A model generated the notes under the pieces. That model searched no databases. It was not told where the DNA came from and saw only the letters and a list, made by a program, of their open reading frames with translations. From Propionibacterium australiense (GTDB lineage Bacteria; Actinomycetota; Actinomycetes; Propionibacteriales; Propionibacteriaceae), in assembly GCF_003666605.1 (NCBI RefSeq), contig NZ_RCIV01000005.1, forward strand, positions 1-64,000: a stretch of 64,000 nucleotides of DNA, given 5' to 3'. Every line of letters starts with the position of its first letter. Within the stretch, counting starts at the first letter, position 1. Shown in pieces: positions 26,555 through 35,930 of this stretch. Made by a program: the position numbers and the translations under genes.

Positions 26555-26706
26555 TCATCGTAGGCGGCGGTCGTCGCCCCGTCAATGGGACCGGTCTCCG
26601 TTGGGCGGCGGGCTGTGCGCAACGCCTCGGCTGCCCGTGAACGCCCTCGTCGGGGCCATGTTCGGGGCCGTCCTGAGTCCGGCGCGTGGCAGGGCGGGGA
26701 GGGGGC

Positions 26707-26806
26707 TCAGCCGGTGAAGGACACGAGCCCCGTGGCGAGTGTCAGGGCGAACATCCCGAGGCGGTTGACCCACGGCTCGCGGCCGGTGAAGCGCGCCCGA
26801 ACGGTG
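26707..26806 (-). pseudogene. possible C-terminal gene remnant
   Basis: A frame ending ARFTGREPWVNRLG then MFALTLATGLVSFTG* has protein-like composition but no start; upstream it is cut by a hairpin repeat. The family is not identified. Confidence 0.25.
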
Positions 26807-26812
26807 GCCTGC

Positions 26813-26850
26813 CCTGCGGTTCTCGTGAAAAGACGCACAAGAACCGCAGG
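26813..26850. repeat. dispersed hairpin repeat, copy 4
   Basis: 38 bp, CCTGCGGTTCTCGTG ... CACAAGAACCGCAGG with loop AAAAGACG, followed by a partial second right arm (GGAACCGCAGGGTGAG). Confidence 0.7.
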
Positions 26851-26925
26851 GTGAGCAGGAACCGCAGGGTGAGTGCGTGGGCGCGGGGCGCCAGGGCGAG
26901 CCGTGCGAGAATCCGCCTGCGGTCC

Positions 26926-28599
26926 TCACCGGGCCAGGTCGCGGCGCCGGTACGCCGCCAGCCCGACGAGCATGCCGGCGAGCCCGACCACCGCCTGCAC
27001 GGCCAGCGGACCCCAGTCCGGGTCGCCGACGACATCGAGGTGATGGCCGAGGACGCTGAGCTCCTGCGCCCAGTCGGGCAGCTCGACGAGCGCGCCGAAG
27101 AACTGGGCGAAGACGCTCCAGCCCACGACCGCCCAGACGAGCGCGGACAGCCGCGGGACCAGGCCGACCAGCGCCAGCGCGACACCGATCGCCGCCAGCA
27201 CGCCGGGCAGCTGGCTCACCGTGAACACGAAGGCGCGGCCCACGGCGTGGTCGTCGGTGAGCTGGGTGCCCGTCACGGCCGCGAGCACCCCGCCCGAGAG
27301 CGCCAGCAGGACGACCGACTCCACGACGGCCACGCCGGCCTGCGTCATGAACATCCGGGTTCTGGAGGTGCCGACGGACACCTCGAACTCCACGAACCCG
27401 GCCCGCTCGTCCGCGGCCAGGGCGGTCACCCGCTGCACACCCGCCACCGCGACGAGCAGCACCGTCATGATGGTGAGCAGCCCCATGAACTGCTCGACCG
27501 GGCTGCCGCTCGCCATCTTCCCGACGTACGCGCTGGTCGCCGAGTCCGGCCCGAACAGGCCGGTGATGCTGCCGGCCATCGCGCCGAACAGGACGGACGT
27601 CGCCGCCACGGTCACCGACCACGCCACGGCGCTGCGCAGCGCCAGGCGCGCCTGAAGATCGGCGTACCCGCCCAGCCGCCACCGCCGCCTCGACGAGCTG
27701 CGGTCGGGCAGATAGCCGCCCAGGTACTCCCGGCGCACGAACAGCCCGCCCGCCACGGCCGCGAGCAGCACCGCCGCGGCGGCGCACACGACGAGCGGCC
27801 AGACGCGGTCGTCGCTGTAGGGGCGCGCGAGATCGCGCCAGGCCAGGGGAGTGAACCAGCGCAGCCAGCCGGCCCCGGACTCGTCCGCCAGCACCCGCAG
27901 CGCGAAACAGCAGCCCAGCGCGGCCAGGGCGAGCCCGCGGGCCGAACCCGCCTGCCGGCACAGCTGGCAGGACAGCGCCGCCAGCGCGGCGAAGGCCCAG
28001 CCCGTCACCGCGATCGCCCCGGCGAGCGCCCAGGCCCCCGAGACCGTCAGCTCCGCCACGACCCTCGTCAGGACGGTGAGGACGAGCCCGGCCCCGCCTG
28101 CGAGCAGGGCGACCGTGCCCCAGACCATGAGGACGGGCGCCACGAAGGGCACCAGATGGCCGACGCCGCTGCCGCGCTGCACCTCGACCAGGCCGTCGTC
28201 CTCGTCGGCGCGCATCGCCCGGCAGGTGAGCAGGATCGCCATGAGTGCCCCGCAGATCAGCAGATAGGTGCCCGTCTCCCACTGGACGAGCTGGCCGATC
28301 CGCCCGGGCAGCGGCAGGACGCCGTAGAGCAGCCGGGTGCCCGCCGTGTCGCGCATGCTCTCCACGAGAAGTTCCCGCTCCTGCAGCGAGGGGTAGACGT
28401 CCTCGTAGGCCGGGGGTGTTGCGGCGAGCAGCAGCCACAGCGGCAGGGTCCAGGCGAGCACCTGCACCCGCAGACGCCGCACCAGCAGACGCAGGGACGG
28501 CCCCAGCCCCAGCAGGGGGCCGGCTCCTCCCGGCCCCGTCGCGGGTCGCGTCGGCTCGGCGCCGCGGGCGGCCCGGGCCGGGCTCATCGTGGCGCTCAT
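26926..28599 (-). CDS. ABC exporter permease, polyketide-antibiotic export type
   Basis: A 557-residue membrane protein with about twelve hydrophobic segments and two repeated halves, as in the actinobacterial exporter of polyketide antibiotics permeases. ALMAILLTCRAMRADEDDGL and VTALAADERAGFVEFEVSVG are the corresponding cytoplasmic RADE(D/R)G motifs in each half. ATG 28599 overlaps the stop of the ATPase gene. A MerR regulator heads the operon. Substrate unknown; drug or antibiotic efflux is the usual role. Confidence 0.85.
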   Translation of the reverse strand: MSATMSPARAARGAEPTRPATGPGGAGPLLGLGPSLRLLVRRLRVQVLAWTLPLWLLLAATPPAYEDVYPSLQERELLVESMRDTAGTRLLYGVLPLPGRIGQLVQWETGTYLLICGALMAILLTCRAMRADEDDGLVEVQRGSGVGHLVPFVAPVLMVWGTVALLAGGAGLVLTVLTRVVAELTVSGAWALAGAIAVTGWAFAALAALSCQLCRQAGSARGLALAALGCCFALRVLADESGAGWLRWFTPLAWRDLARPYSDDRVWPLVVCAAAAVLLAAVAGGLFVRREYLGGYLPDRSSSRRRWRLGGYADLQARLALRSAVAWSVTVAATSVLFGAMAGSITGLFGPDSATSAYVGKMASGSPVEQFMGLLTIMTVLLVAVAGVQRVTALAADERAGFVEFEVSVGTSRTRMFMTQAGVAVVESVVLLALSGGVLAAVTGTQLTDDHAVGRAFVFTVSQLPGVLAAIGVALALVGLVPRLSALVWAVVGWSVFAQFFGALVELPDWAQELSVLGHHLDVVGDPDWGPLAVQAVVGLAGMLVGLAAYRRRDLAR

Positions 28600-29528
28600 C
28601 GGGCCTCCTCGTAGTGACGCAGGAACAGGTCCTCGAGGCTGGCCGGCCCGCAGCTCACGTCCGTCACCCGGCAGGCCGCGACGACCTCCATGACCCGGGG
28701 CACCAGCGCGGACTCCACCTGGACGGACAGCAGCTCGTCGGTCCGATCCGCCGGGACGTCCCGCTCGTCAAGCCCGGCGGCCACGCGCCCCAGGGTCTGG
28801 CCGTCGGCCCGGATCTCGATCTGGGTGCGGGCCAGCCTGCGCAGCGTCTCCAGGTCGCCCTGCTCGACGACACGGCCCTGTTTGATGATCGTCACCGCGG
28901 AGCACAGGTGCTGCACCTCGGCGAGGATGTGGCTGGACAGCAGCACGGTGCGCCCCTGCTCCGCGGCGCGGGCGATCTCCTCGGTGAAGGCCCGCTCCAT
29001 GAGCGGATCGAGGCCGCTGGTCGGCTCGTCGAGGACGAGCAGCCGGGTCGGTGCGGCCAGCGCCGCGACGAGCGCGACCTTCTGCCGGTTGCCCTTGGAG
29101 TAGGTGCGCACCTTCTTGCCCGGGTCGAGATCGAAACGCTCGATCAGCTCCTCCTCGCGGGCTCGGTCGCGGCGCCCGCGCAGCCCCGCCAGGGCGTCGA
29201 GCGCCTGCCCGCCGGTCAGGTTCGGCCACAGCGCCACGTCGCCGGGCACGTAGGAGATCTCCCGGTTGATGGCCGCGGCCTCACGGGACGGGTCGCGGCC
29301 GAGTACGCGCACGCTCCCGCCGTCGGGGCGGTACAGGCCCAGCAGCACCCGGATCGTCGTCGACTTTCCGGCGCCGTTCGGGCCGAGGAAGCCGTGCACC
29401 TGCCCGGCGGCGACCTCCAGGTCGAGGCCGTCCAGGGCCGTGAAACGCCCGAAGCGCTTGACGAGGGATCGCACCCGCACGGGGGAGTCGTCGGTCATCG
29501 TCGGTGCCGTGTCGGTATGTGTCGTCAC
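28596..29528 (-). CDS. ABC exporter ATP-binding protein (antibiotic export type)
   Basis: The 310-residue ATPase has Walker A FLGPNGAGKSTT, Q-loop region SYVPGDVALWP, signature YSKGNRQKV, Walker B LLVLDEPTSGLDP and switch His in LLSSHILAEV. A C-terminal regulatory domain (about 225-310) ends LEDLFLRHYEEAR. The start is taken as GTG 29528, which overlaps the MerR stop (GTGA); ATG 29498 is a weaker alternative without a ribosome-binding site. It pairs with the 12-segment permease downstream. Confidence 0.88.
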   Translation of the reverse strand: MTTHTDTAPTMTDDSPVRVRSLVKRFGRFTALDGLDLEVAAGQVHGFLGPNGAGKSTTIRVLLGLYRPDGGSVRVLGRDPSREAAAINREISYVPGDVALWPNLTGGQALDALAGLRGRRDRAREEELIERFDLDPGKKVRTYSKGNRQKVALVAALAAPTRLLVLDEPTSGLDPLMERAFTEEIARAAEQGRTVLLSSHILAEVQHLCSAVTIIKQGRVVEQGDLETLRRLARTQIEIRADGQTLGRVAAGLDERDVPADRTDELLSVQVESALVPRVMEVVAACRVTDVSCGPASLEDLFLRHYEEAR

Positions 29529-30382
29529 AGTACGGGGTGCTCCTCTCCCGCCGAGCGGCGGATCGTCGCGGCCAAGTCCGGGTCCGCCAGCATGAGCTCG
29601 AAAAGCCTGGCGGTGAAGATGCGCTGGGCGTTCTGCGAGTAGCTGATGCCCGCCAGCACCTCGGCGAGCCTCCACAGGGCGCGCCCGAAGGGGCCGCCGG
29701 GCAGATCGTCCATGACGGCCAGGGCCTGTTCCTTGTGGCGCAGCGTCAGCTCCCAGGTGTCCTGGGCCAGTGCCAGGGCGCCGGCCTCATCCGTCTCGTC
29801 CAAGCGGGCGAACGCGATGACCTGGCGGACACACTCGTCACGTTCGGCGTCGTCGAGCTCTTCGACGAACGGACCGGCACTGTCCGGGACCATGCCGCGC
29901 GAGGCGAGGATCATCATGAGCCGCCGCTCGGTGCGCAGCACCTGCAGGCCGCCGTCCGAGCCCGCCCGCTCACTCGCGCGGATCCGGTCCTCGAGGTCGT
30001 CGTAGAAACGGGCGAGCACGGTGGGCAGCGGCGAGAGCGTCCCGCCGTCGGCGACCTGGGCGATGAGCCCGTCGATGCGCTCGGCCTGCTCGCGCAGCGC
30101 CCGCTGCTGCTCGTCGATGCTCCGGCGGGCTGCACGCAGATCGTGCAGCACGGAGTCGCGGTCGGTGCCGGACTCGTCGGCGGCGAGCATGTCGGCCACC
30201 CGGGGCAGGGGCAGCCCGCCACCGGCCAGCCAGCGGATGCGCAGCAGCCTGGCCAGGTGCTCGACGCCGTACTCGCGCCGGCCCCGCACCGTGGGCGGCA
30301 CGTCGAGCAGACCCAGCTGGTGGTAGTGGCGCACGGCCCGCGGGGTCGTGCCGGCCAGGTCGGCCATCTCCTTGATGCGCAT
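29525..30382 (-). CDS. MerR-family transcriptional regulator
   Basis: The 285-residue product has an N-terminal MerR winged helix (MRIKEMADLAGTTPRAVRHY followed by HQLGLLDVPP), a coiled linker around 75-110, and a helical C-terminal ligand domain. It is the first gene of a MerR-ATPase-permease operon with overlapping junctions. The palindrome next to a TTGACA box upstream of its start is a typical MerR-type promoter, suggesting drug-induced autoactivation. Confidence 0.88.
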   Translation of the reverse strand: MRIKEMADLAGTTPRAVRHYHQLGLLDVPPTVRGRREYGVEHLARLLRIRWLAGGGLPLPRVADMLAADESGTDRDSVLHDLRAARRSIDEQQRALREQAERIDGLIAQVADGGTLSPLPTVLARFYDDLEDRIRASERAGSDGGLQVLRTERRLMMILASRGMVPDSAGPFVEELDDAERDECVRQVIAFARLDETDEAGALALAQDTWELTLRHKEQALAVMDDLPGGPFGRALWRLAEVLAGISYSQNAQRIFTARLFELMLADPDLAATIRRSAGEEHPVL

Positions 30383-30398
30383 GGCACCACCCCAGCAG

Positions 30399-30419
30399 GT
30401 GACGCAACGTCACTGTCAA
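30399..30419 (-). promoter_or_regulatory. MerR-type promoter/operator
   Basis: On the minus strand TTGACA (30419-30414) runs directly into GTGACG-TTG-CGTCAC (30413-30399), a perfect 6-bp inverted repeat in the spacer position that MerR regulators bind. The -10 is not obvious. Confidence 0.6.
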
Positions 30420-30710
30420 GCGTCGCCGGTGAGGGGCTCCCGGTCATGCGCATCCGGCGGCCACCAGCCGTCCCGTCGAGCCATGCCGCGGGGCGCGGCC
30501 TCGTCCGGCCGCCGTGCGGGGTCTCCGGGAACCGCGGGCCGCCGGGGCCGGGCCTGGTGGACCGGGTCGTGCTTCGCCGTCCGGGCCCACGGGGAGACCT
30601 GCCTGCTCCTGCCCGTGTGTCTGGCCGAGGTCGATCGCCGTCTGGGCCCACGGGGAGGCCTGGCCGAGACCCCGGTCCTCGCCGGGCGGTGTTCCGTCGC
30701 CCGGGCCGGA

Positions 30711-30716
30711 TAGGCT
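30711..30716 (+). promoter_or_regulatory. candidate leaderless -10 box (TAGGCT) of pyrE
   Basis: TAGGCT is 7 nt from ATG 30724, fitting a transcript that starts at the start codon. Confidence 0.5.
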
Positions 30717-30723
30717 CTGTGTC

Positions 30724-31266
30724 ATGACCGACCGTGAAGAACTCCTGCGTCACATCGTTGACGAGGCCGTCGTGAGCGGCCACGTCGTGCTGTCCAGCGG
30801 CAAGGAGGCGGACTACTACATCGACATGCGCCGCATCACGCTGTCGGGCGTGGCGGCCCCGCTCGTCGGCCGTGTCATGCTCGACCTCGTGAAGGGCTGG
30901 GACTTCGACGTCGTCGGCGGCCTGACGATGGGCGCCGATCCGGTCGCCGCCGCGATCCTGCACGCCGCCGCGGCGGCCGGCAGGCCGGTGGACGCCTGCG
31001 TCGTCCGCAAGGAGTCCAAGACCCACGGCCTGCACAAGCGCATCGAGGGGCCGGGCGTCGAGGGCCGCCGGGTGCTCGTCGTCGAGGACACCTCGACCAC
31101 CGGGAACTCCGCGCTCACCGCGGCCCGGGCGCTGCGCGAGGCCGGCGCCACCGTCGTTGGCGTCGCGGACATCGTCGACCGCTCCGGCCGGGTCGTCTCG
31201 CAGGCCATGGCCAAGGCCGGTCTGGAGTACCGTTTCGCCTATTCAGCAAAGGATTTGGGGCTCTGA
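30724..31266 (+). CDS. pyrE: orotate phosphoribosyltransferase
   Basis: The 180-residue enzyme has the PRPP-binding motif VLVVEDTSTTGNSA and the OPRT signatures VVLSSGKEADYYIDMRRITL and VVRKESKTHG. It makes orotidine-5'-phosphate from orotate and PRPP in pyrimidine synthesis. ATG 30724 has no ribosome-binding site but a TAGGCT box 7 nt upstream. The lemA gene follows after 1 bp. Confidence 0.95.
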   Translation: MTDREELLRHIVDEAVVSGHVVLSSGKEADYYIDMRRITLSGVAAPLVGRVMLDLVKGWDFDVVGGLTMGADPVAAAILHAAAAAGRPVDACVVRKESKTHGLHKRIEGPGVEGRRVLVVEDTSTTGNSALTAARALREAGATVVGVADIVDRSGRVVSQAMAKAGLEYRFAYSAKDLGL

Positions 31267-31267
31267 C

Positions 31268-32020
31268 ATGCTCATTGGAATCATCATCGTCCTGGTCGTG
31301 CTGCTGGCACTGGCCGGCGGCCTGTTCGTCGGGCCGTACAACCGGCTTGTCGCCCTGCGCAACAAGCTGCAGGAGGCCTGGCGCCAGGTCGACGTCGAGC
31401 TCAACCGCCGCTACGACCTCATCCCGTCGCTGGTGGAGACCGTCAAGGGCTATGCCACGCACGAGCACAACACGCTGTCCGACATCATCGCGCTGCGCAA
31501 CCAGGCCCGCAGCCTCGACACCACTGCCGCGCCGAGCGCCGAGCGCGTCGCCGTCGAGTCCCGGCTGAGCGGGGCCGTGGGCGGTCTCATCGCCACCGCC
31601 GAGGCCTACCCCGAGCTCAAGGCCGACGCCGGGTTCCGCCAGCTGGTGAGCGAGCTCTCCCAGACCGAGGACCGGATCGCCAACTCGCGCCGCTACTACA
31701 ACGCGGTCGTCGGCGACTACAACACCAAGGTGGAGTCGTTCCCGTCCAACATCGTGGCGAACATGTTCCACTTCACCCAGGCCGCCTACTTCCAGCTGGA
31801 CGACCCGACGATGCGGGCCAATCCCGGCGTCGACTTCAGCCAGCTCGGCTACGGCTCCGGCGTTCAGGGCTCCCAGCCCCAGACGCCGGGACAGATCACC
31901 CCGGGCCAGCAGCCCCAGGCCCCGGGCTTCCAGGCCCCGGGCCAGCAGTTCCCGGCCCCTCAGCCGCAGGCCGACCCGCGGTTCCAGCAGCCCGGGCAGC
32001 GGCCGCCCGCCCAGCAGTAG
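31268..32020 (+). CDS. lemA: LemA family protein
   Basis: The 250-residue protein has one N-terminal membrane segment (residues 2-22), then the LemA helical domain with LQEAWRQVDVELNRRYDLIP and the NSRRYYNAVVGDYNTKVESF segment. A Gln/Pro-rich, repetitive tail fills the last ~60 residues, longer than in most LemA proteins and probably disordered. Function is unclear in general. It is one base downstream of pyrE and probably co-transcribed. Confidence 0.9.
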   Translation: MLIGIIIVLVVLLALAGGLFVGPYNRLVALRNKLQEAWRQVDVELNRRYDLIPSLVETVKGYATHEHNTLSDIIALRNQARSLDTTAAPSAERVAVESRLSGAVGGLIATAEAYPELKADAGFRQLVSELSQTEDRIANSRRYYNAVVGDYNTKVESFPSNIVANMFHFTQAAYFQLDDPTMRANPGVDFSQLGYGSGVQGSQPQTPGQITPGQQPQAPGFQAPGQQFPAPQPQADPRFQQPGQRPPAQQ

Positions 32021-32031
32021 GCGGCGGTCAC

Positions 32032-32067
32032 GGCCGGCACCGTGGTCAGTGCACCGCGGCGCCGGCC
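32032..32067. terminator. possible bidirectional terminator
   Basis: GGCCGGC ... GCCGGCC, 7-bp arms separated by 22 nt, spans the 3' end of the convergent dedA gene just after lemA. Confidence 0.35.
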
Positions 32068-32750
32068 TGTTTCGCGGCCTTGCGCTTGCCGTTCCACCAT
32101 TCGACGACCATGGGGACGACCGAGACGAGGACGATGAGGACGAGGATCAGGTCGATGTGGTCGCCGATGAACTTCACATTGCCCAGCAGATAGCCGACCA
32201 GGGTGATGCCCCAGACCCAGATGACGCCGCCGATGGCCGTCCACGAGATGAAGTGACGGAAGCTCATCCCCGCCGCGCCGGCGACCATCGTCACGAAGGT
32301 GCGGACGAAGGGCACGAAGCGGCCGAGGACGAGGGCCTTCGATCCGTACTTCTCGAAGAAGGCATGGGTGTCGGCCAGGTGCTTGGGGCTGAAGATCCTG
32401 CCCATGAAGCCCTCGCGGGGCTTGAACAGCCAGGGGGCGATCGTCTTGCCGATGAAATAGCCGGCAATGTTGCCGCCGATGGCGAAGACGGTCATGATCG
32501 CGCACGCCACGACATAGACGAGCGGCTTGGACATCGATCCGAAGGTGATGGACGGCGGGTTCATGGCGATGAACGTTCCCACCGTGAAGAGCAGGGAATC
32601 GCCGGGCAGGACCGGGAAGATGGCGCATTCGATGAACAGGATGAGACAGACGCCCCACAGCGCCCCGTTCCCGAGGGCGTGGATGATGGCAGCCGGGTCC
32701 AACCAGGACGGCATCATGGGCACGAGCGTGAGCAGGGTCATGAGATTCAC
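32046..32750 (-). CDS. DedA-family (SNARE-associated) membrane protein
   Basis: The 234-residue protein has the DedA/VTT pattern: FIECAIFPVLPGDSLLF near the N-terminus, the FFEKYGSKALVLGRFVPFVRT and VAGAAGMSFRHF signatures, and several membrane segments. DedA proteins take part in lipid scrambling and envelope stress. GTG 32750 is chosen because TACCCT lies 7 nt upstream (leaderless); ATG 32741 and GTG 32756 are alternatives. The divergent methyltransferase starts 25 bp away. Confidence 0.88.
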   Translation of the reverse strand: MNLMTLLTLVPMMPSWLDPAAIIHALGNGALWGVCLILFIECAIFPVLPGDSLLFTVGTFIAMNPPSITFGSMSKPLVYVVACAIMTVFAIGGNIAGYFIGKTIAPWLFKPREGFMGRIFSPKHLADTHAFFEKYGSKALVLGRFVPFVRTFVTMVAGAAGMSFRHFISWTAIGGVIWVWGITLVGYLLGNVKFIGDHIDLILVLIVLVSVVPMVVEWWNGKRKAAKQAGAAVH

Positions 32751-32757
32751 GCCCACA

Positions 32758-32767
32758 AGGGTAGCCT
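32758..32767. promoter_or_regulatory. overlapping divergent -10 boxes
   Basis: TACCCT on the minus strand (32763-32758) and TAGCCT on the plus strand (32762-32767) share their TA step and lie 7 and 8 nt from the two divergent GTG starts (32750 and 32776). Confidence 0.4.
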
Positions 32768-32775
32768 GAAGGGCC

Positions 32776-33504
32776 GTGGAGACCCCTGGACGCGGCACCG
32801 AGCCCCCTTGCGAGGCGGGGCACCCCTACGAGGCCGTGGCGCGCAGGGCCGCCGAACCCGACGACCCGACGGCGCCGAGGGTCGGCGTCGGGCCCGCCCC
32901 GAGGCCCTGGCCCGGCGACGAACGCTACGACCCCCAGCTGCTGGCCGAGGGCGACCACCGCAACGTGCTCGACCGCTACCGCTACTGGACCACCGAGGCG
33001 ATCGTCGCCGACCTGGATACCCGGCGGCACCCGCTGCACATCGCCATCCAGAACTGGGCCCACGACTTCAACATCGGCTCGATCGTGCGCACCGGCAACG
33101 CCTTCAACGTCGCCGGCGTGCACATCCTCGGCCGCCGCAAGTGGAACCGCCGCGGGGCCATGGTCACCGACCGCTATCTGCACGTGCACCACCACCCCGA
33201 CGTCGCCTCACTCGCCGCCCACTGCCGCGAGCACGACCTGACGATGGTTGGTGTCGACAACCTGCCCGGCGCGGTGCCGCTCGAGACCACACGGCTGCCC
33301 GGACGCTGCTGCCTGGTCTTCGGCTCGGAGGGCGGCGGCCTGACCGACGAGCTCGTGGCCGCCTGCTCGATGCTCGTCTCGATCACCCAGTACGGCTCCA
33401 CCCGCTCCCTCAACGCCGGCGCGGCCTCGGCCATCGCGATGTACCACTGGGCGCTTCAGCACGCCGGCGCGGCAGGGCCGGGCGTGTCCGACCCCGCCGG
33501 ATGA
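32776..33504 (+). CDS. TrmH/SpoU-family RNA 2'-O-methyltransferase
   Basis: The 242-residue enzyme has the SPOUT motifs: 1, HDFNIGSIVRTGNAFN; 2, CCLVFGSEGGGL; 3, TRSLNAGAASAIAMY. It should 2'-O-methylate a tRNA or rRNA nucleoside; the exact site cannot be read from sequence. GTG 32776 is the start, with GAAGGG just upstream and a TAGCCT box 8 nt away. It is divergent from dedA. Confidence 0.9.
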   Translation: METPGRGTEPPCEAGHPYEAVARRAAEPDDPTAPRVGVGPAPRPWPGDERYDPQLLAEGDHRNVLDRYRYWTTEAIVADLDTRRHPLHIAIQNWAHDFNIGSIVRTGNAFNVAGVHILGRRKWNRRGAMVTDRYLHVHHHPDVASLAAHCREHDLTMVGVDNLPGAVPLETTRLPGRCCLVFGSEGGGLTDELVAACSMLVSITQYGSTRSLNAGAASAIAMYHWALQHAGAAGPGVSDPAG

Positions 33505-33713
33505 GGCTTGTGACGTCTCGGCGAGCACTCTGAACATCATCGGGGCGCGGGGCGGGGCCGAGCCACCGCGTTGACCCCGGCCCAGAGACCGGACATCGTC
33601 CGGGCGTGCGCCGAGAGCGCCCCCATCGCCGTGATCGCAAGGCTCTGCGCATACGCATCACCCGAGGCCGGGGAGGTCCCTCCGGTCCCAGGACCTGCGG
33701 TGCCGCGGCCGGT

Positions 33714-33719
33714 TAGACT
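33714..33719 (+). promoter_or_regulatory. candidate leaderless -10 box (TAGACT)
   Basis: Six nt ahead of GTG 33726; no ribosome-binding site is present. Confidence 0.45.
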
Positions 33720-33725
33720 TGCCGC

Positions 33726-34358
33726 GTGAGCCAGATCGACGTGACCACCGACCCGGGTGTCATCGCCCAGCCGGTGCACACCGCCTTCACGGTGTCGGTC
33801 ACGCCGGAGCTTTACGCCAAGCGGGCGGCCTTCGTGAAGAAGGGCCTGGCCACCTTGATCTTCTCGCTGGTCATCAGTATCGCCATCAGCTGGACCCTGC
33901 TGCGCTCCTACGGCCAGTCCTTCGGTCTGTTCCCGCTCATCCCGCTCACTCCCCTGAAACTGCTCGTCGTCGTGCTCATGTGCTGGCCCGCGCTCCACAT
34001 GCTCGGGCGGCTCGTCATCCGCATCGTCAGGCACCGCAACCTTCGCCGCGCCCTCAGGGTGCTCGTACCCGGCCAGGTGATGCGCATCGAACGCCTCGGC
34101 CTGGTGCTGCGCCACAGCGACCACGTGGAGTACCTGCCCTGGGACCAGGTGGCCGCCGTGCGCGGGGTACGCCGCTGGGACACCCCCGGTCCCGAGCTGC
34201 GCGTGGAGCGCACCGACGGCACCCACTGGACGGTGCCCTTCGCCATCCTCGACGTCCTGCCCGGCGGCATCGACGGGGGCCTGTACGCCTACTCGGGCGG
34301 CCGTCTCAACCTCGACATGGTCGTCTGCGATGACATTTGGTCGGCCCAGGGCCGCTGA
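33726..34358 (+). CDS. hypothetical membrane protein with PH-like C-terminus
   Basis: A 210-residue protein with two membrane segments (about 40-60 and 72-98) and a C-terminal soluble domain containing GLVLRHSDHVEYLPWDQVAA and LRVERTDGTHWTVPF. This resembles YcxB/PH-like domains that follow two helices, but the match is by eye only. GTG 33726 is the start, supported by TAGACT 6 nt upstream. It stands alone between trmH-like and fba. Confidence 0.65.
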   Translation: MSQIDVTTDPGVIAQPVHTAFTVSVTPELYAKRAAFVKKGLATLIFSLVISIAISWTLLRSYGQSFGLFPLIPLTPLKLLVVVLMCWPALHMLGRLVIRIVRHRNLRRALRVLVPGQVMRIERLGLVLRHSDHVEYLPWDQVAAVRGVRRWDTPGPELRVERTDGTHWTVPFAILDVLPGGIDGGLYAYSGGRLNLDMVVCDDIWSAQGR

Positions 34359-34540
34359 GCCCTGGCCGGGTTGGCTGTGAAGAATCGCCTCGCGGGCTGG
34401 TCCCGGGTTCACATGCGCGCCCGTATTTGAAAGAATCAGAACCAGCACGGCCACTAGGCCATGCCCGCCTGGCTGAACCGTTCGGCCGGCGGGCCCGGAC
34501 ACCGCGTGCGTTCGGGTGACACCGAGAGAAGGAAGCTTTC

Positions 34541-35563
<1,023 letters not shown>

Positions 35564-35590
35564 TCGCGGCGATCCGACGCACGCGTCACT

Positions 35591-35624
35591 GAACGGGGCC
35601 GGTCCTTCGGGGCCGGCCCCGTTC
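35591..35624 (+). terminator. strong terminator after fba
   Basis: Perfect 12-bp stem GAACGGGGCCGG / CCGGCCCCGTTC with a 10-nt loop, 27 bp after the stop. Confidence 0.75.
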
Positions 35625-35741
35625 GCCTGCCTGGCGACAGTTTCCGGGGCTCTCGCTCGACGCTCGCGGTGCGGGCCGTTGATGTGGACGAGCTCGACGC
35701 CCCACTTGACGCTCGTGAAGCCCTGACTCTAATCTGATGAT

Positions 35742-35780
35742 GTTTCATACAACAAACTAGATTAGTTCTTTGAATGAAAC
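35742..35780. promoter_or_regulatory. paired operator-like sites, probable IclR targets (site A)
   Basis: Two 16-bp imperfect palindromes, GTTTCATACAACAAAC (35742-35757) and GTTCTTTGAATGAAAC (35765-35780), centres 23 bp apart. The outer ends ATGATGTTTCAT and ATGAAACATCAT also form a perfect inverted repeat. They lie upstream of the dehydrogenase operon in AT-rich sequence; the rest of 35564-35930 shows no gene. Confidence 0.6.
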
Positions 35781-35930
35781 ATCATGAGGGTCGGGTCATG
35801 CCGGGACGCGAAGAAGCGGTCCAAGGGCTTGCGCTGATCGACCCCACGCGAGATCCCGGCGAGAGCCCGTGCTCGCCGGTCTCACGAGGTCTCTCCGGCC
35901 GGATGAGGAGCCCCGAGGGGAAGGAGCGGG

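Noticed and set aside
26686-28614. 642-codon plus-strand ORF
   Set aside because: Antisense of the antibiotic-exporter permease; Arg/Gln/His-rich low-complexity product.
34437-34540. Attenuator-like stem before fba (GCCCGCC ... GGCGGGC)
   Set aside because: Complementarity is expected by chance in such GC-rich sequence and there is no competing structure or leader ORF.
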